In this document: piece by piece, positions 25,975 to 37,168 of the stretch | Layout: each line of letters opens with the position of its first letter | Position numbering within the stretch: the first letter of the stretch is position 1 | Origin: Actinernus sp. WN-2022 | Taxonomy: Eukaryota; Cnidaria; Anthozoa; Actiniaria; Actinernidae | Direction of reading: 5' to 3' | Length of the DNA: 64,000 nucleotides | NCBI GenBank assembly: GCA_030867875.1 | Contig: JAOWCC010000239.1 | Coordinates: 744,001 to 808,000, forward strand | The notes under the pieces: model-generated | Databases searched by the model: none | What the model was told of the DNA's origin: nothing | The model's input: only the letters and a program-made list of their open reading frames with translations | Made by a program: the position numbers and the translations under genes

Positions 25975-26470
25975 TACAGTTTAATATAGTTATATGGTAT
26001 ATTCTCTACACTTTTCTAAGTTGGGAATAGTTTATAGCATTCTAAGCTATTTCATTCAAAAATAATTGGAGGAACAAGTTCAATACAGTATTCTTATAAC
26101 AACACATGTTCATGAAGTGAAAAATACATACCCCCACCTTGCATGAATAGTTGATCCTGTCATTTGACCTATGCTGGATCCCACTTGAGATAGCAGATTA
26201 CTTAACAGGATTGGCAGGTAATAAATTATATACCGGTAGTGAATGGCATAGGCCCTTCTATACATTTGTAGCCACTATATAAGCTCTTTTGGTATGATTA
26301 AACCCCTGGCTACAGACTGGTAACATAAAATCTAAATAACTAACTTGCTATTATATAATATTGTATGGTATGCATGGCGTATAACATGACATGCATCTAA
26401 AAATGACAAATATACGACCATCTACGAAGTCAATAGGTTATGAACCAGTATTGAGAGACATCTAAATTAA

Positions 26471-27430
26471 AAGGAGTATGGGTTTTCTGGTTCTCAAGAG
26501 GTGCTCAAGGCAAAGCAAAAAGAACTGAAAAGTTCTGGAAAAGGGGGTCGGGTCACTGCACGAGCATGAGATTGATTAATTCTACAGAAAAGGACAGCTC
26601 GGAAATGGATCTCCAGAGGCTATGTTAAACACTCTGTGGTTTAATAATACCCTTCACTTTGTAATGCGAGGGGGAAAAGAACACCGAGATCTTTGTTGGG
26701 GAGATAAAACTCTAAAAAAAGATGAAGGCGGTGAGCTTGGATATCTGGAATACAGCGAATGGCAAACAAAGACAAGAACCGGCGAAAACCATCGAAATAT
26801 TCGCCAAGTACGGCCCAGAAAGTACGAAATCCCAAATAAAGAGAGAGATCCTGTTAAACTTTACGAAGAGTTTGCTCTCAAAAGGCCAGAGGATTGCAAT
26901 ACAGCCAATTGCCCCTTTTACTTAGCTGTGAACAACGTGAAAGAAAGAACGGCACAGGCATGGTTCAAGAAAACACCTGGAATCAACAAACTATATTCTA
27001 TCATGAAAACAATGGCAGTGAACGCCAAACAATCTCACTAACCACTCTGCCAGAAAAACTTTGATACAGAAGCTAAATGACAACAATATCCCACCCAATC
27101 AAGTGATGCAGATTTCGGGTCATAAAAACATCCAGAGTGTGAACAATTATTCAAGTCTCAACTCTCAGCAACTACGACAGATAAGTACCATCATAAGTAC
27201 AGAAACACAATCTAGAGAAATCTGTGTTTAACAGAAATCACTTTCAGATCTAATTGGAAACCCTAATGTTGGTAATATTCCATCGTCTTCGAGTAAACCT
27301 TTGCATTTTTTGTAATGCAACCATTTCTGGCAGCACCATTGAGATAAGTATAAATAACAATGTCCAATCTGCCGTCCCAGCTAAAAGAAAACGATATGTA
27401 ATCGCATCCAGTGATAGTAGTCAAGAGTGA
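26471..27430 (+). pseudogene. Crypton-type tyrosine recombinase (DUF3504), decayed
   Basis: The gene crosses the right end of the duplication (26602). It has the N-terminal QEVLKAKQKELKSS segment and then the DUF3504 core (26604-27035: MLNTLWFNNTLHF, RGGKEHRDLCWGD, TKTRTGENHRN, FYLAV, AWFKK). The catalytic C-terminal block follows with HSARK (27043-27057), SGHKNIQS and NNYS, that is the H-x-x-R, H/W and Tyr signature of tyrosine recombinases. The C-terminus ends KRKRYVIASSDSSQE at a TGA at 27428-27430. Breaks are a TAA/frameshift near 26565, a frameshift near 27028 and a stop with frameshift at about 27231-27320. By family knowledge, Cryptons move by tyrosine recombination, and related DUF3504 domains occur in host ZMYM and QRICH1 proteins. 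No intact frame remains. Confidence 0.82.
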
Positions 27431-28011
27431 TATGATTTTCTCAGGTATATTGAAAACTGAAAAGTTTGGATTTTTGCAAATCTTATAACGTAATTGTAAC
27501 TGTAAGTTATTATGAACAGCTTTTAGAAAAACATTTTGTTATGCTTAATTTTGTGTTATTCTATTCACTTTAAATGTATAATAAACTAATTATTTATTTG
27601 CTCGTGGACTCGCTCGTTCACGATATGATACGAAAACCTTGTGAATAAAAACGATATCAAGCTCTTAACATGTAATAACCTCTATGTACTACAATTAAAT
27701 AAACTGTAAAATTCGCAATGCAGTTTTATTTGACAGTGACAGTGTTCTCAAAATAGTCCATCAGCCACTGGATCATACTGTATGGCAACAATTGTGACAC
27801 ACACTTGCACATAACACAAATCTCCAAGTGGAAGGCACTTCTAATAACTTCGATAATTCAAAGTTCTACTGTTATTTGTGAAAATGACTGCTTGTTCATA
27901 TTTGATTTCAGGACAACTTGATAAGGATAGTGGCAAACTCCACAAAGCCCCTTGATAGCCTGAAGTTGGTATTGTTTAACCTCTACAGAGAAGAAGAAAT
28001 AGAGATTACTT
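27431..28011. other. no supported gene
   Basis: AT-rich flank after the Crypton stop, with a possible poly(A)-signal-like AATAAA at 27655-27705. Otherwise nothing is recognised. Confidence 0.4.
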
Positions 28012-28140
28012 AATGGGAAGTGCTGGCGTATGGTATTTACGCACGAGTTTGTTTTCACAAAACGAACGAGCGAGGTACGAGCGAGTGAGTTTTGTGAAAA
28101 CAAACAAGTGTGTAAATACCATACAAAAGCACTTTCCATT
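28012..28140. mobile_element. hairpin MITE
   Basis: Two arms of about 50 bp are inverted (left: AATGG-AAGTGC-TATGGTATTTAC-GTTTGTTTTCACAAAAC; the right arm is its complement ending at 28140). They surround a loop rich in 'acgagcgag' words. It has no coding capacity. Confidence 0.8.
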
Positions 28141-28144
28141 TTGT

Positions 28145-28982
28145 AATTTGTTTATTACATACATACTGAGATTTTTCTCCAGTATCAAACAGGTTTTATT
28201 TAGGTCTTGTCATTGTTTTGTTTTGCATTTCGTATCCGACTCAACGTAGACTAAAATTTATGCTCGATACAATCAAAATGGAAAGAAAATCTTACTTTCT
28301 AAACTGACATCAGCCTTGAAATAGTTTTCAACATCAATATGAAACTGTCTTTGATTCAACAAATAAAGTTTGCAAGTTTACATCGTCAATAGATTAGTAT
28401 ACCCTGCTTTTGTCCAAGTTGTTTGCTACGACGGTTTCCAGACATCTCCACGGCTTGTAGGTTTTCTCTGTCACAGAATATTTACGATTTTTCAAATGTC
28501 GATGGTCTATGGAAGTTGAAATCACTCCACGAAGGATTGAAAGCTCGTAATCTTCGCCGTATCTCAATATCTGTTGAGTTCTTTTGGTTGAATTTCGCTT
28601 CTTCTTTGTCTCTTTGAGTAACTTTACGGCTGTTTCTCTAAGTTTTTGCTCTTGTGATTTTGTTTTCTTGGTCGATAATATACTCCTCAATTGACTTGGA
28701 AGTGTTAACAACGTTAGTTGGCTGTTTACAGGTCAATATTACATTAGTTTAAAAAAAAGTCAAAACCTCCAACTTTCGTAGTGAATGAAAGTGGCGCCTC
28801 CGAGCTCAAGTCCAGTTTGAAAACCCGATATGTTTTGGCAGGTGTTTTCTGATTGGACGAAACGCTTTTCGCATGTGTGAAAAATTCGTTTCGCGATTCT
28901 GATTGGCTAAGGAAAATTGTGAAGTGAGTTTTCGCATGAGTGATTCCATTCGTAAATCTCAGTATGTATGTGATAAATAAGG
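28145..28982. mobile_element. TIR element carrying a basic ORF
   Basis: The left end TTACATACATACTGAGATTT (near 28155) and its complement AAATCTCAGTATGTATGTGA (28954-28973) are inverted. Between them a minus-strand ORF (28711-28394, 105 codons) encodes a lysine-rich protein with no recognised domain. The right part (28840-28940) contains two CCAAT-type words (ATTGG on plus). It may be a non-autonomous DNA transposon with a captured fragment. Superfamily unknown. Confidence 0.45.
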
Positions 28983-29309
28983 TCTTCCTCCCTGAAAGGA
29001 ATTGTGAAAGCAAGTGGAACTTCACAAGGATTTGACAGGCAAAGACTTGATTTCATATACTGATTTCATATACTGTAAGTTATAAACAACATAACCCTAA
29101 CCTAACCCTCCCCCCGGCAAACGTCATACGTGGGGCATTGACATTTGACAGACAAGAGCCTCAGTAGAGAACCAATTCTCTGGCTACGCTAGCACAAACC
29201 ATGTTGACACAAAATTATGCTAGAACTCCATGCAGTACATGCTATAGATGGCCCGAGTTAAGGCCACTCAGGGCCTCTTGTTCCACTTAAATCAATTTTT
29301 CCACTTAAA

Positions 29310-29443
29310 TCAATTTGTGACATCTTCAAGTCTTTTCTCTTCATTTTTCTTTTTGTATTGTTCTCTTAGCTTTTTTTGCTGCCCACGGATCCATTTATCG
29401 ATTTCCCCATGCGAATGCTGAGGAAAGTTTCTTTCCACTACAC
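29310..29443 (-). CDS. probable terminal coding exon of a host gene, coiled-coil C-terminus
   Basis: On the minus strand a good acceptor (TTTATTTTTAG) at 29444-29445 opens a 134-bp exon. After two bases that finish a split codon it reads 43 codons to a TGA at 29312-29310. The peptide contains HSHGEIDKWIRGQQKKLREQ and continues as a charged lysine/glutamate helix. Composition and splice site look genuinely coding, unlike the surrounding shadows. The upstream exons must lie to the right, possibly the TISU-start exon at 35075-35272, with the LINE at 30408-33583 in an intron. I do not recognise the family. The link to the start exon is inference. Confidence 0.5.
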
Positions 29444-29778
29444 CTAAAAATAAATAATAAATAAAATTGTATTAGCATTATACATGCAGAGCATTATCAT
29501 GACAACTTGAACACATTCATTGGAAAATTTAAGGACACTAATCAAAAACATGTGAAGAAATTGAATAATGTTTACATGGATTATTTTCAATTAAAAGAAT
29601 TTCTCTAACATTCAAGTACTTTTCAAGGATTGTTTCAATTCAGGGTATTTTCAAGACTATGCAAACCATTGATCACTACAGTTATAGTTCGTTTCTACTA
29701 ATAAGAATAAGAATTTAAATAATATAGTCTTCTTCAAACAAGGAACAATGGTATGCCTATTTTAAATTAGGCGCCGCC

Positions 29779-29916
29779 ATGGCAGCCACGTTTTTTGAGT
29801 CTCCAGCATCAGTATGTCTATTCTTAAACATTTTTGTTCTATTGGCCTCGAATTTTGTTACATATGATTCCTATCTACAAGATGCATCAATGGATTGTTC
29901 TATTAAGAACTTCTAA
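29779..29916 (+). CDS. 45-codon ORF with an optimal Kozak start
   Basis: The ATG lies in GCCGCCATGG, an unusually good initiation context in otherwise AT-rich DNA. The ORF encodes a short hydrophobic peptide starting MAATFFESPASVCLFLNIFV, which could be a signal-anchor. It lies about 600 bp upstream of the LINE coding region on the same strand, so it may belong to the LINE 5' region or be a chance ORF. There is no homology claim. Confidence 0.2.
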   Translation: MAATFFESPASVCLFLNIFVLLASNFVTYDSYLQDASMDCSIKNF

Positions 29917-30407
29917 TGATGTGAAGTCGCAGAATTCAAAATTTATTCTTTGAGAACATCACTCGCCGGGTCTCGCTTCAATACGCTCAAGTAATCTTCT
30001 TCTGGCTTTCACTTCACTCGGGTACCACGGATGAAATGGACAAGACATGGTTACACTTCACTTGCCATCCCTGGCCACGACCCACCGTTGGACATAACTG
30101 TCTACTCGGATATTTTAAAGAACCCTGGGTCCAGTTTATATTTCGCCGTTATGGAAATCATTCGACCATGCTGAAAATGCTAATCATCTCTACATTAACA
30201 ATATCACTCAAAAGAACTTTCGCTTTAGCGAATCTGGTTGCTTTCGCTGGCCTTCTGTTGCCTTTGTACTCACATTTTTCTACTCAGCAGCTATGTAATC
30301 GACGTCCAACCAAGTTCAGAGGAACAAGAGCTGGGAGGAAACGCATTTCTGTGTTAACTACTAATCGTTTAACAACTCCTGTCAAGTTCTCGAATACTAG
30401 AGCCAAT

Positions 30408-33400
30408 GCATAATCTTGTAAACATCAATCTGTCAAAGCCCACGAACCTGGATAAAGGTCTACCGGATACTAAGCCATTACACCTTGCATTATTTAATGC
30501 ACGCTTTACTAACAACAAATCCTTGTTTATCAAGGATTATGTTGTAGAAAATCATATTGACAATTATGGCCCTAACTGAAACTTGGTTAAAATCTGGCAT
30601 AGAATCTACCAGTACTATAAATGAACTCTGTCCGCAAGGTTATGCTTTCTACCATGTCCCAAGAAGTAATAGGTCTGGTGGCGGTGTTGGCGTGTTGTAC
30701 AATAAATGTCTAAGGATGGAAAACCTTAATGTGATAAATTTCTCGTCTTTTGAATTTTGGGAAGTACTGTTACACTCACCTACTGCATGTGTTAGGATTG
30801 CCGTCATCTACCGTCCTCCTCCTTCCACTGCTAATGGTCTTACGCCTGCTATGTTTTTTAAGGATTTTTCTGAACTACAAGAACGCTTTGCTGTGTCAAC
30901 CGGGGAACTACTTATACTGGGTGACTTTAATCTCCATATTAATGATCCTTCATCTGACCGACTTGCTGCCTCATTTTTGGACTTACTGGACTCACACAAC
31001 TTAACTCAACATGTTTCCGGTTCTACTCATAAGAATGATCATACACTCGACCTGATCATAGCTAGAGCCAACGAGCATGTTGTTCTGGACTGCTTCGTAC
31101 ATGATCCTGACCTCTCTGACCACTATATGATTCATTGTAATTTGTCTTTAGACAGACCTCAAGCTGGAAGTGTTGAAAAACTCTACCGTAAACTCCGTGC
31201 TGTTAACTTGGATGTTTTCCGCAGTGATCTGACAAAGTCCTCATTATTTTCTTCGCCTGCTACCAATCTTGATAAATTATTTGATCAATATCATTCAGAA
31301 TTATCGCTCCTGGTTGACCGCCATGCACCTTTACAGAAGCGGTTAGTAATTGTACGGCCTGCTGCGCCCTGGTATACAGATGCGATCGGCACCGAAAAAT
31401 GCAAGCGTCGTAAATTGGAGAGACGTTGGCGGAAGTCCAAATTGATAATAGATCGACAACTATATTCTGATCAGTGTAAACTTGTTAGTAAGTTAATCAA
31501 GTCCTCGAAGATGAATCACTATTCCACACTGATTACTGACAATAAATCCGACCTCAAGTACCTCTTCAATACTATTAATCGCCTGCTGCACCTTAAGCCT
31601 GAGAAGCTATACCCTACGTGTGACTCTACTGTTGACTTGTGCAACAGTTTTGCAAACTTTGTTTTTCTGATAAAATTGTTGCAATTAGGGATCAATTCGA
31701 CTCTGTCCAGGAAGATGACCTCCCTTTTTTCGACCGATTGGACAACGTTCATTTGAACTGTGAACTTGTACATTTCACACCTATGACTGAAACTGAACTT
31801 CTGGACGTGATTAAGAAAAGTGTCTCTAAATCATGCTGTCTGGACCCTGTTCCTGCTACATTACTTGGGTGCTGTGTGTCTGATTTATTACCGATCATTA
31901 CCAAGATTGTGAATTTATCCTTTGAACTGTGTAAGATGCCTACCTCTTTGAAGCAAGCGGTTTTATCTCCCTTATTAAAGAAACCATCTCTGGACTTTGA
32001 ACTTCTTCCTAATTTCAGGCCAGTCTCGAATCTAAGGTTTCTGTCTAAAGCTATTGAGAAGGCAGCTGCAGTGCGCCTGAAAGACTATCTACGTGAGAAT
32101 GACCTCGGCGAAGCCCTTCAGTCTGCATATAAGGAAGGTCACAGTTGTGAAACTGCTCTGGTGCGTGTCCAGAATGATGTCCTACGGGCGATTGATAATC
32201 ATCGCTGTGTTATTCTGCTACTGTTGGATTTATCCGCGGCATTCGATACGGTGGATCATATGATCTTGCTTAGAAGACTTTCCTATAAGTTTGGAATTAG
32301 AGGGAACGCACTTGCTTGGTTCCAATCGTATTTGACTGACCGTACACAATTTGTTAAGATCGATGATGCCTCTTCCACTGTGCGGTCGCTTGACTGTGGT
32401 GTGCCACAAGGTTCCGTCCTTGGACCCTTATTGTATTTGCTGTACACTTCTCCGCTTGGAGACATTATACGCAAGTGTGGTATGTCGTTTCATCTTTATG
32501 CGGACGACACACAGCTTTATACTACATTCACTTACAATGATGATTAGGAACTTGCTATTGCACAGCGTAGCATTGAAAGTTGTTTACTTGATATTGACAA
32601 ATGGATGACTTATAACAAGCTTAAACTGAATAAGGATAAAACTGAGCTTCTGCTGTTACATTCTAGATTTCGTCCACATATTCCACTACCTTCTCTTACT
32701 CTAGGTTCTGATATCATATATCCGTCGGATCGCGCGCATAACATTGGTGTAGTGTTTGATAACACTATGTCCATGTCTTACCAAGTTAATTGTATTGTTA
32801 AGTCTGGCTTTTACCACCTTAGAAATATTGCTAAAATTAGGAAATATCTTAGTTTCGATACTACCAAGGTTCTCATTCATGCATTTGTTAGTTCCAAGTT
32901 GGATTATTGCAACTCGCTTTTATACGGCCTGCCAAAACATGAGATTATGAAACTTCAATATGTGCAAAATGCAGCTGCATGCGCGTGTTATAGCTTGTTT
33001 ATGTAAACATTATCACATCACTACCACGCTTAAAGAGCTTCACTGGTTGCCTGTGGAACTGAGAATTGTGTTTAAGATTAATTTACTTACTTTTAAGGCT
33101 TTACATAATTTAGCACCTAAGTATTTGCAGGAGTTGCTAGAGTTATATAGACCACGTAGACAACTCCGGTCATCCAATGCTGTATTACGCCTTAATAAGC
33201 CTATTTACAATTTGAAGACCTATGGACATAGATCCTTTTCCATAGCTGCTCCTGAACTGTGGAATGCATTGCCACTAAATGCTAAGTTGAGTGAGAATGT
33301 AATTATTTTTAAGTCTAGGCTGAAGACACATCTTTTTAAAGCTTACAATTTGTAATTAGTTAAATTAACGGTGCTGTTTTTATATCCCTTTTTAGTCATA

Positions 33401-33583
33401 TTTTTATATAAGCATTATTAGTATTTATTATTAATCTGATTTTTAATATGTAATATAGTATTTTGTAATTATTCAGTATTTTTTAGTATTATGATTTATT
33501 AGGTCTATTCCATTGTAAAGCGCCTAGAACAGCAATGTATAGGCGCTATATAAATTGCATTATTATTAATATTATTATTAGTA
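30408..33583 (+). mobile_element. CR1/L2-type LINE, nearly full ORF2 with 3' tail
   Basis: An APE-type endonuclease comes first (30557-31170: LTETWL, GGGVGVLY, AVIYRPP, GDFNLH, SDHY). The reverse transcriptase follows (31690-32620: [36 protein letters not shown]) and then a C-terminal region with LDYCNSLLYGLP and LWNALP, ending at 33355. Breaks are frameshifts near 30560 and 31660, a single in-frame TAG at 32545-32547 and a frameshift near 32985. The 3' UTR ends with the family's conserved GCGCCTA...TAGGCGC stem (33521-33547) and an ATT-repeat tail to about 33583. No clear ORF1 was seen; an ORF at 30036-30413 is unrecognised. It lies antisense to the probable host gene. Confidence 0.88.
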
Positions 33584-33593
33584 GTATGCCGGC

Positions 33594-33615
33594 GGGGGGG
33601 GGGGGGGGGGGGGGG
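33594..33615 (+). repeat. G22 homopolymer
   Basis: Twenty-two consecutive G residues directly after the LINE tail, followed by a CA-rich microsatellite. The run can form G-quadruplex structures and is prone to length error. Confidence 0.95.
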
Positions 33616-33619
33616 TGAT

Positions 33620-35074
33620 AGAGCCATAATACACACACAACACACACATACATACATGCTGTGCATGTACATTTCAGCCACAATTTCCTTCAATTCTATT
33701 GTGTAATATTACTTCCTTTTCAATATTATTGTTCCTCGAGGGTCGTTAGAATCATAAAAAACTTGGTATGGGTGTTGTTGATTGAAGTGCAATGGTTATT
33801 TGAGTAGTCTGCACGATATCGAGTCACTCAAATTTGATGCATTGTAATTATATCAGGTGCAGAACAACAACATAATGTTGCTATTCATTGTGAATAGTCA
33901 TTTCATGTCGTTCTACATGTGAAATAAAGTCATCTATTTGTAATTCTCAATAACAAACCAGTGGAGACGGCTGAAATTCAGGCTAAATTCTCAATACAAT
34001 ATTTTCGATTGGGGTTGTAAACTACAGACCACCATTTTCTAGTATTAGTGAGCTGCCACTGTGCTAGTGCTCATTTTCTACATCTTGAAGGAGACCGAAA
34101 CTTACAATGGCAGGCCACAAAGAAACATGCAATATGCACTCATTTTTTTCTATCATTGGGGTCGCAGCAAGATTAATTTTCATTCCCAAATAATTCTTAA
34201 AAGTACTTGTACTCCTGATCGTGACCGAGTGAAAGTGACGATGCTGACGCCAAGAACTGAGGAACAACAACAACAATTACATTTATTTTCTCATAAGATG
34301 ATGGAAATGTATATGAGTAATAAGGCATAATAAGAAATACAATGATGAGAAGGTAGGTCGTCCTTAAGGTAACCTTAGGGTTATCTTAAGCCAAGACCAC
34401 CTCAGATGGAAAACACTGAGACAAGATCTAGCTTGCATGGATATATAATGGTACCAAGAAAGGGGAAGGGAAAGAAAGAGTGCCACTTACATGTAAGTAT
34501 ACTCTCTCAGTTCTGGACCAAATTTAGTTTAGTATATAAACTTGCAATAATGAAAAATACACTACTCTATACATAATATCATTATGAAGTATGTCAGTTC
34601 TAAAAAAAACATTAGATACACTGTAGAATGCCTGAACCCAGAGATAATAATCAAATACAAAGAGGTACAGGCCAGATGTAAATAGACCCGGGAAACAGAA
34701 CAAAATAAAAAGTTAATAATTGTGTTAGGTGGTAACTGTGTTTAGAAAATATTGGTTTTTACCAGTGTCAATAACACGCCACAGATAAATATGCGATTTC
34801 CAGATCATAGTCATTTATCGTTCGTTTGAAAAAATCTCTATTTCGGATTACTTACTCAGTTTATACTCACTTACTGCATGCTAGATTTTCGTTCCCGAAT
34901 ATATAAACATGTAAATACATGTGCATATAATATTTTTAAAGGCCCCTGTCAGTCAGTGAACTGCGAAATCGGGTCATTTCTACTATATTTTCGAGAGGTT
35001 AATAACAATAAATAACAACACAACGACAGTCAATTGGTATAAAGGTTATCATGTTCAGATTAGCGGCTACTTAC
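33620..35074. other. no supported exon
   Basis: AT-rich sequence with short ORFs only (34061-34330 plus, 34276-34064 minus). If the minus-strand gene starting at 35272 is real, this is intron. A small palindromic stretch with 'ttaaggtaacc' lies near 34365-34391. Confidence 0.4.
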
Positions 35075-35272
35075 ATTTACAAGCTGTTGTCTTTATAGTC
35101 GGTGTTGATCGCATAATATGTGAAAAATTCCCGTCCAAAGCCCGTGAAACATCTCTCAGCTTTAGAAAAGACAACAATCTTGGTATTGCACTTGAAGTAA
35201 CCTTTGGTTTACACAAAAAAAACAGCTGATATTAAAGGTTTTGCTTAAGTCAAAACTCCCACTCGCCGCCAT
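35075..35272 (-). CDS. probable first coding exon with TISU start, frame interrupted at a T8 run
   Basis: The ATG at 35272 lies in CAAGATGGCGGC (35276-35265), an exact match to the TISU consensus SAASATGGCGGC. TISU elements start short-leader housekeeping mRNAs and bind YY1. The peptide begins MAASGSFDLSKTFNIS and runs 36 codons to a TAA at 35164-35162. A strong donor (AAT|GTAAGT) follows at 35074. One of the other frames is open from the T8 run (35223-35216) to the donor, with protein-like sequence (PRLLSFLKLRDVSRALDG). So the exon reads through if the homopolymer is one base longer. It may be a sequencing error in the run, a pseudogene, or an mRNA whose short ORF is real. Product unknown. 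Confidence 0.45.
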
Positions 35273-35276
35273 CTTG

Positions 35277-35371
35277 AAAAACCCGGAAATGTTGTCCACT
35301 GTTCACGTGACCAGCACAGTGCAATCTGATTGGTGGCGAATAGAACTTGAAAGAAGGCGCAATCTGATTGG
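35277..35371 (-). promoter_or_regulatory. CCAAT/E-box promoter upstream of the TISU start
   Basis: Upstream of the minus-strand ATG lie an E-box CACGTG (35304-35309, in TCACGTGA) and two inverted CCAAT boxes within a repeated GCAATCTGATTGG word (ATTGG at 35329-35333 and 35367-35371, 38 bp apart). A GGAA (ETS-type) word is at 35285. There is no TATA box. Two NF-Y sites plus a USF-type E-box plus TISU is a coherent TATA-less promoter. Function is inferred from the motifs only. Confidence 0.5.
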
Positions 35372-35419
35372 TTTATGGCGCAAAATCTCGACACAAATAA
35401 AAAATTAAGGAAAATCCTT

Positions 35420-37016
35420 GTGATTTAAGACTCGTGCCGGCCAAAGGCCTGGCCCGAGTAAAAATTGAGGGTCTAGAGTGATAAAATGGCTAGTGACAGT
35501 TTTGTTTAGAAATTGTTTCCTTGAAAATTTAAAGTGAGAAAGAAATACATTTTGAGCTTAAATATTCGATTAGACCAGGGTTATCAGTGCAAATACTGTA
35601 TTATTGAAACAAGAGACTACATATAGTACAGGTATTTTACAGGAAATATTGGCAAAACAGGAAGCTACCTTATAGTTTCTACTGACAACCCTGCAAGCAT
35701 AATTCTTCCACTTGCCCTTCAATAGCAGTACCACTTGTCATTCTTGTATGACACAACCACCCTCTTAATCTACCTGTATGGCATTCTTTATATAACAATT
35801 TCAAGTGATAAGTTTGTCTATTACAGAATCAGCCTGCCATAGCTGAAATAATATTTTAGTATTCAAGGACAATACATTTTCACCATGTTTCAGTTAAAAT
35901 TTTGTATTTTTTGTCAAAAGGAATTTTTCTTAACAATATTATAATATTTTTTAAGAAGTTACAAAATCAAAACGAGATGAAAATAACAATTCAATTAGAC
36001 ACACTACTTCACTGACAGTATGTATTCGAAAAATGGTGTCACCAAGCTTTGGTTGTTAGGAAATGTTGACACTAAAATAAGCACTGCCACTTTAGAGAGC
36101 ATACAAACACGAGTACGTTCCTAAAATTTAAGGAGCACAGCACCAATTGTTGCGAAGTTACCAAGGTTCAAAATAAGAGTTTTATATGATTCACGACTGA
36201 CTAGCCTCGTTTTCATGTTTCTTAAGAGTTTGAAACGTTGACTGCTTTGTAAGGATATATTCTTTCATTATCAAAGAGCTATATGTTGCTAACACAAACT
36301 CGCTCTTTCAAACAGGCTAGTTTATTCAAATTAGTGGCAGCCATTTTTCGAATGGGTATTATGGTATGAATGTATTATAGTCTATTTCCAGTTAAAATTT
36401 TATCAAATTGTTGTCAAAAGAAAACATTTGTTTTGTAATGACATATTGAACATATATCCATGAGAACAAAATAATAACAGTACATGAAAATATTGTTTTA
36501 AACTCAGCTTCAAAAACTCATGAATAATTAATGAGCATTTTGTCCAATCAGATGAAGCAAATCAGTCACGTGCATGCTCCTTTATACCTGATAAAATCTC
36601 ATCATTCTAAAAGGCCCGCGGAGGGATTTGAATTCTGTCCCAGAGGGAAACGGGGTTAATGATTGAGACAATGGAATTTCTATTGATGTTTCAGCTTTCT
36701 CACTGAATTGCTAATTAGGATGAACGTTTTATAAAAAGAATATTAATGAACATGAAATTTTATATAAAGTTTCATCCTAATTAAGAATTCACTGATAAAG
36801 ACCCAAAGATAGCAAAAAGTACACGGAACATAAGGTACCTAGATAATAAATTTTGCACTAAATTTACTAATATCAGCAGACTACCGAGATACACAGATAC
36901 TATTTTTAAAATGAAGTTATCCAACTACCATTACTTGTTTACCGAGCCACTGTTTAGTTCCAATTATTAAACCAAACTCAAAGCCGTAAAATTATAAAAA
37001 CGTGCATTAAACTTAC
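35420..37016. other. no supported gene
   Basis: AT-rich sequence. A CCAATCAG word and a CACGTG are found close together at 36544-36572, reminiscent of the promoter at 35.3 kb, but no ORF follows on either strand. Otherwise nothing is recognised. Confidence 0.4.
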
Positions 37017-37168
37017 ATATTTTGTGCCGGAGTCAAAAAATTAGAGTCTGCCGTCATGTCAGTCACATCGCTTTCCAAGTCTTGAACTTTATCGAGGTAA
37101 ACCACGACACCAAATCCTTCAAGTGCAGATTCTTCTTGCCGATTGCGAAACGCCGCTTCAAACAACAT
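37017..37168 (-). CDS. possible coding exon with a strong donor
   Basis: On the minus strand an ATG at 37168 opens 50 codons (MLFEAAFRNRQEESALEGFG, then an acidic stretch with DLESDVTD) into an ATAT|GTAAGT donor at 37016. The reading is open and compositionally protein-like, but the family is unknown and no promoter motif is visible upstream. It lies upstream of the TISU promoter on the same strand and could be another gene or an alternative first exon. Confidence 0.3.

Larger units (their letters stand above)
13445..26602 (+). repeat. 13,158-bp tandem segmental duplication, copy 2
   Basis: This is the second copy, directly abutting copy 1. At the internal joint the sequence reads CTCGG-AAAA-GATG. 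The left outer border reads CTG-AAAAA-GATG (near 283-294) and the right outer border CTCGG-AAA-TGG (26598-26608). Three As are shared at the crossover, which is microhomology only. Features inside are those of copy 1 plus 13,158. Confidence 0.97.

Noticed and set aside
287..26602. The 13-kb unit as one giant transposon
   Set aside because: No inverted or direct terminal repeats at its ends, no target duplication, and both ends lie inside unrelated genes.
29086..29112. Telomeric repeat
   Set aside because: Only about three imperfect CCCTAA units; too short for a telomere or interstitial telomeric block.
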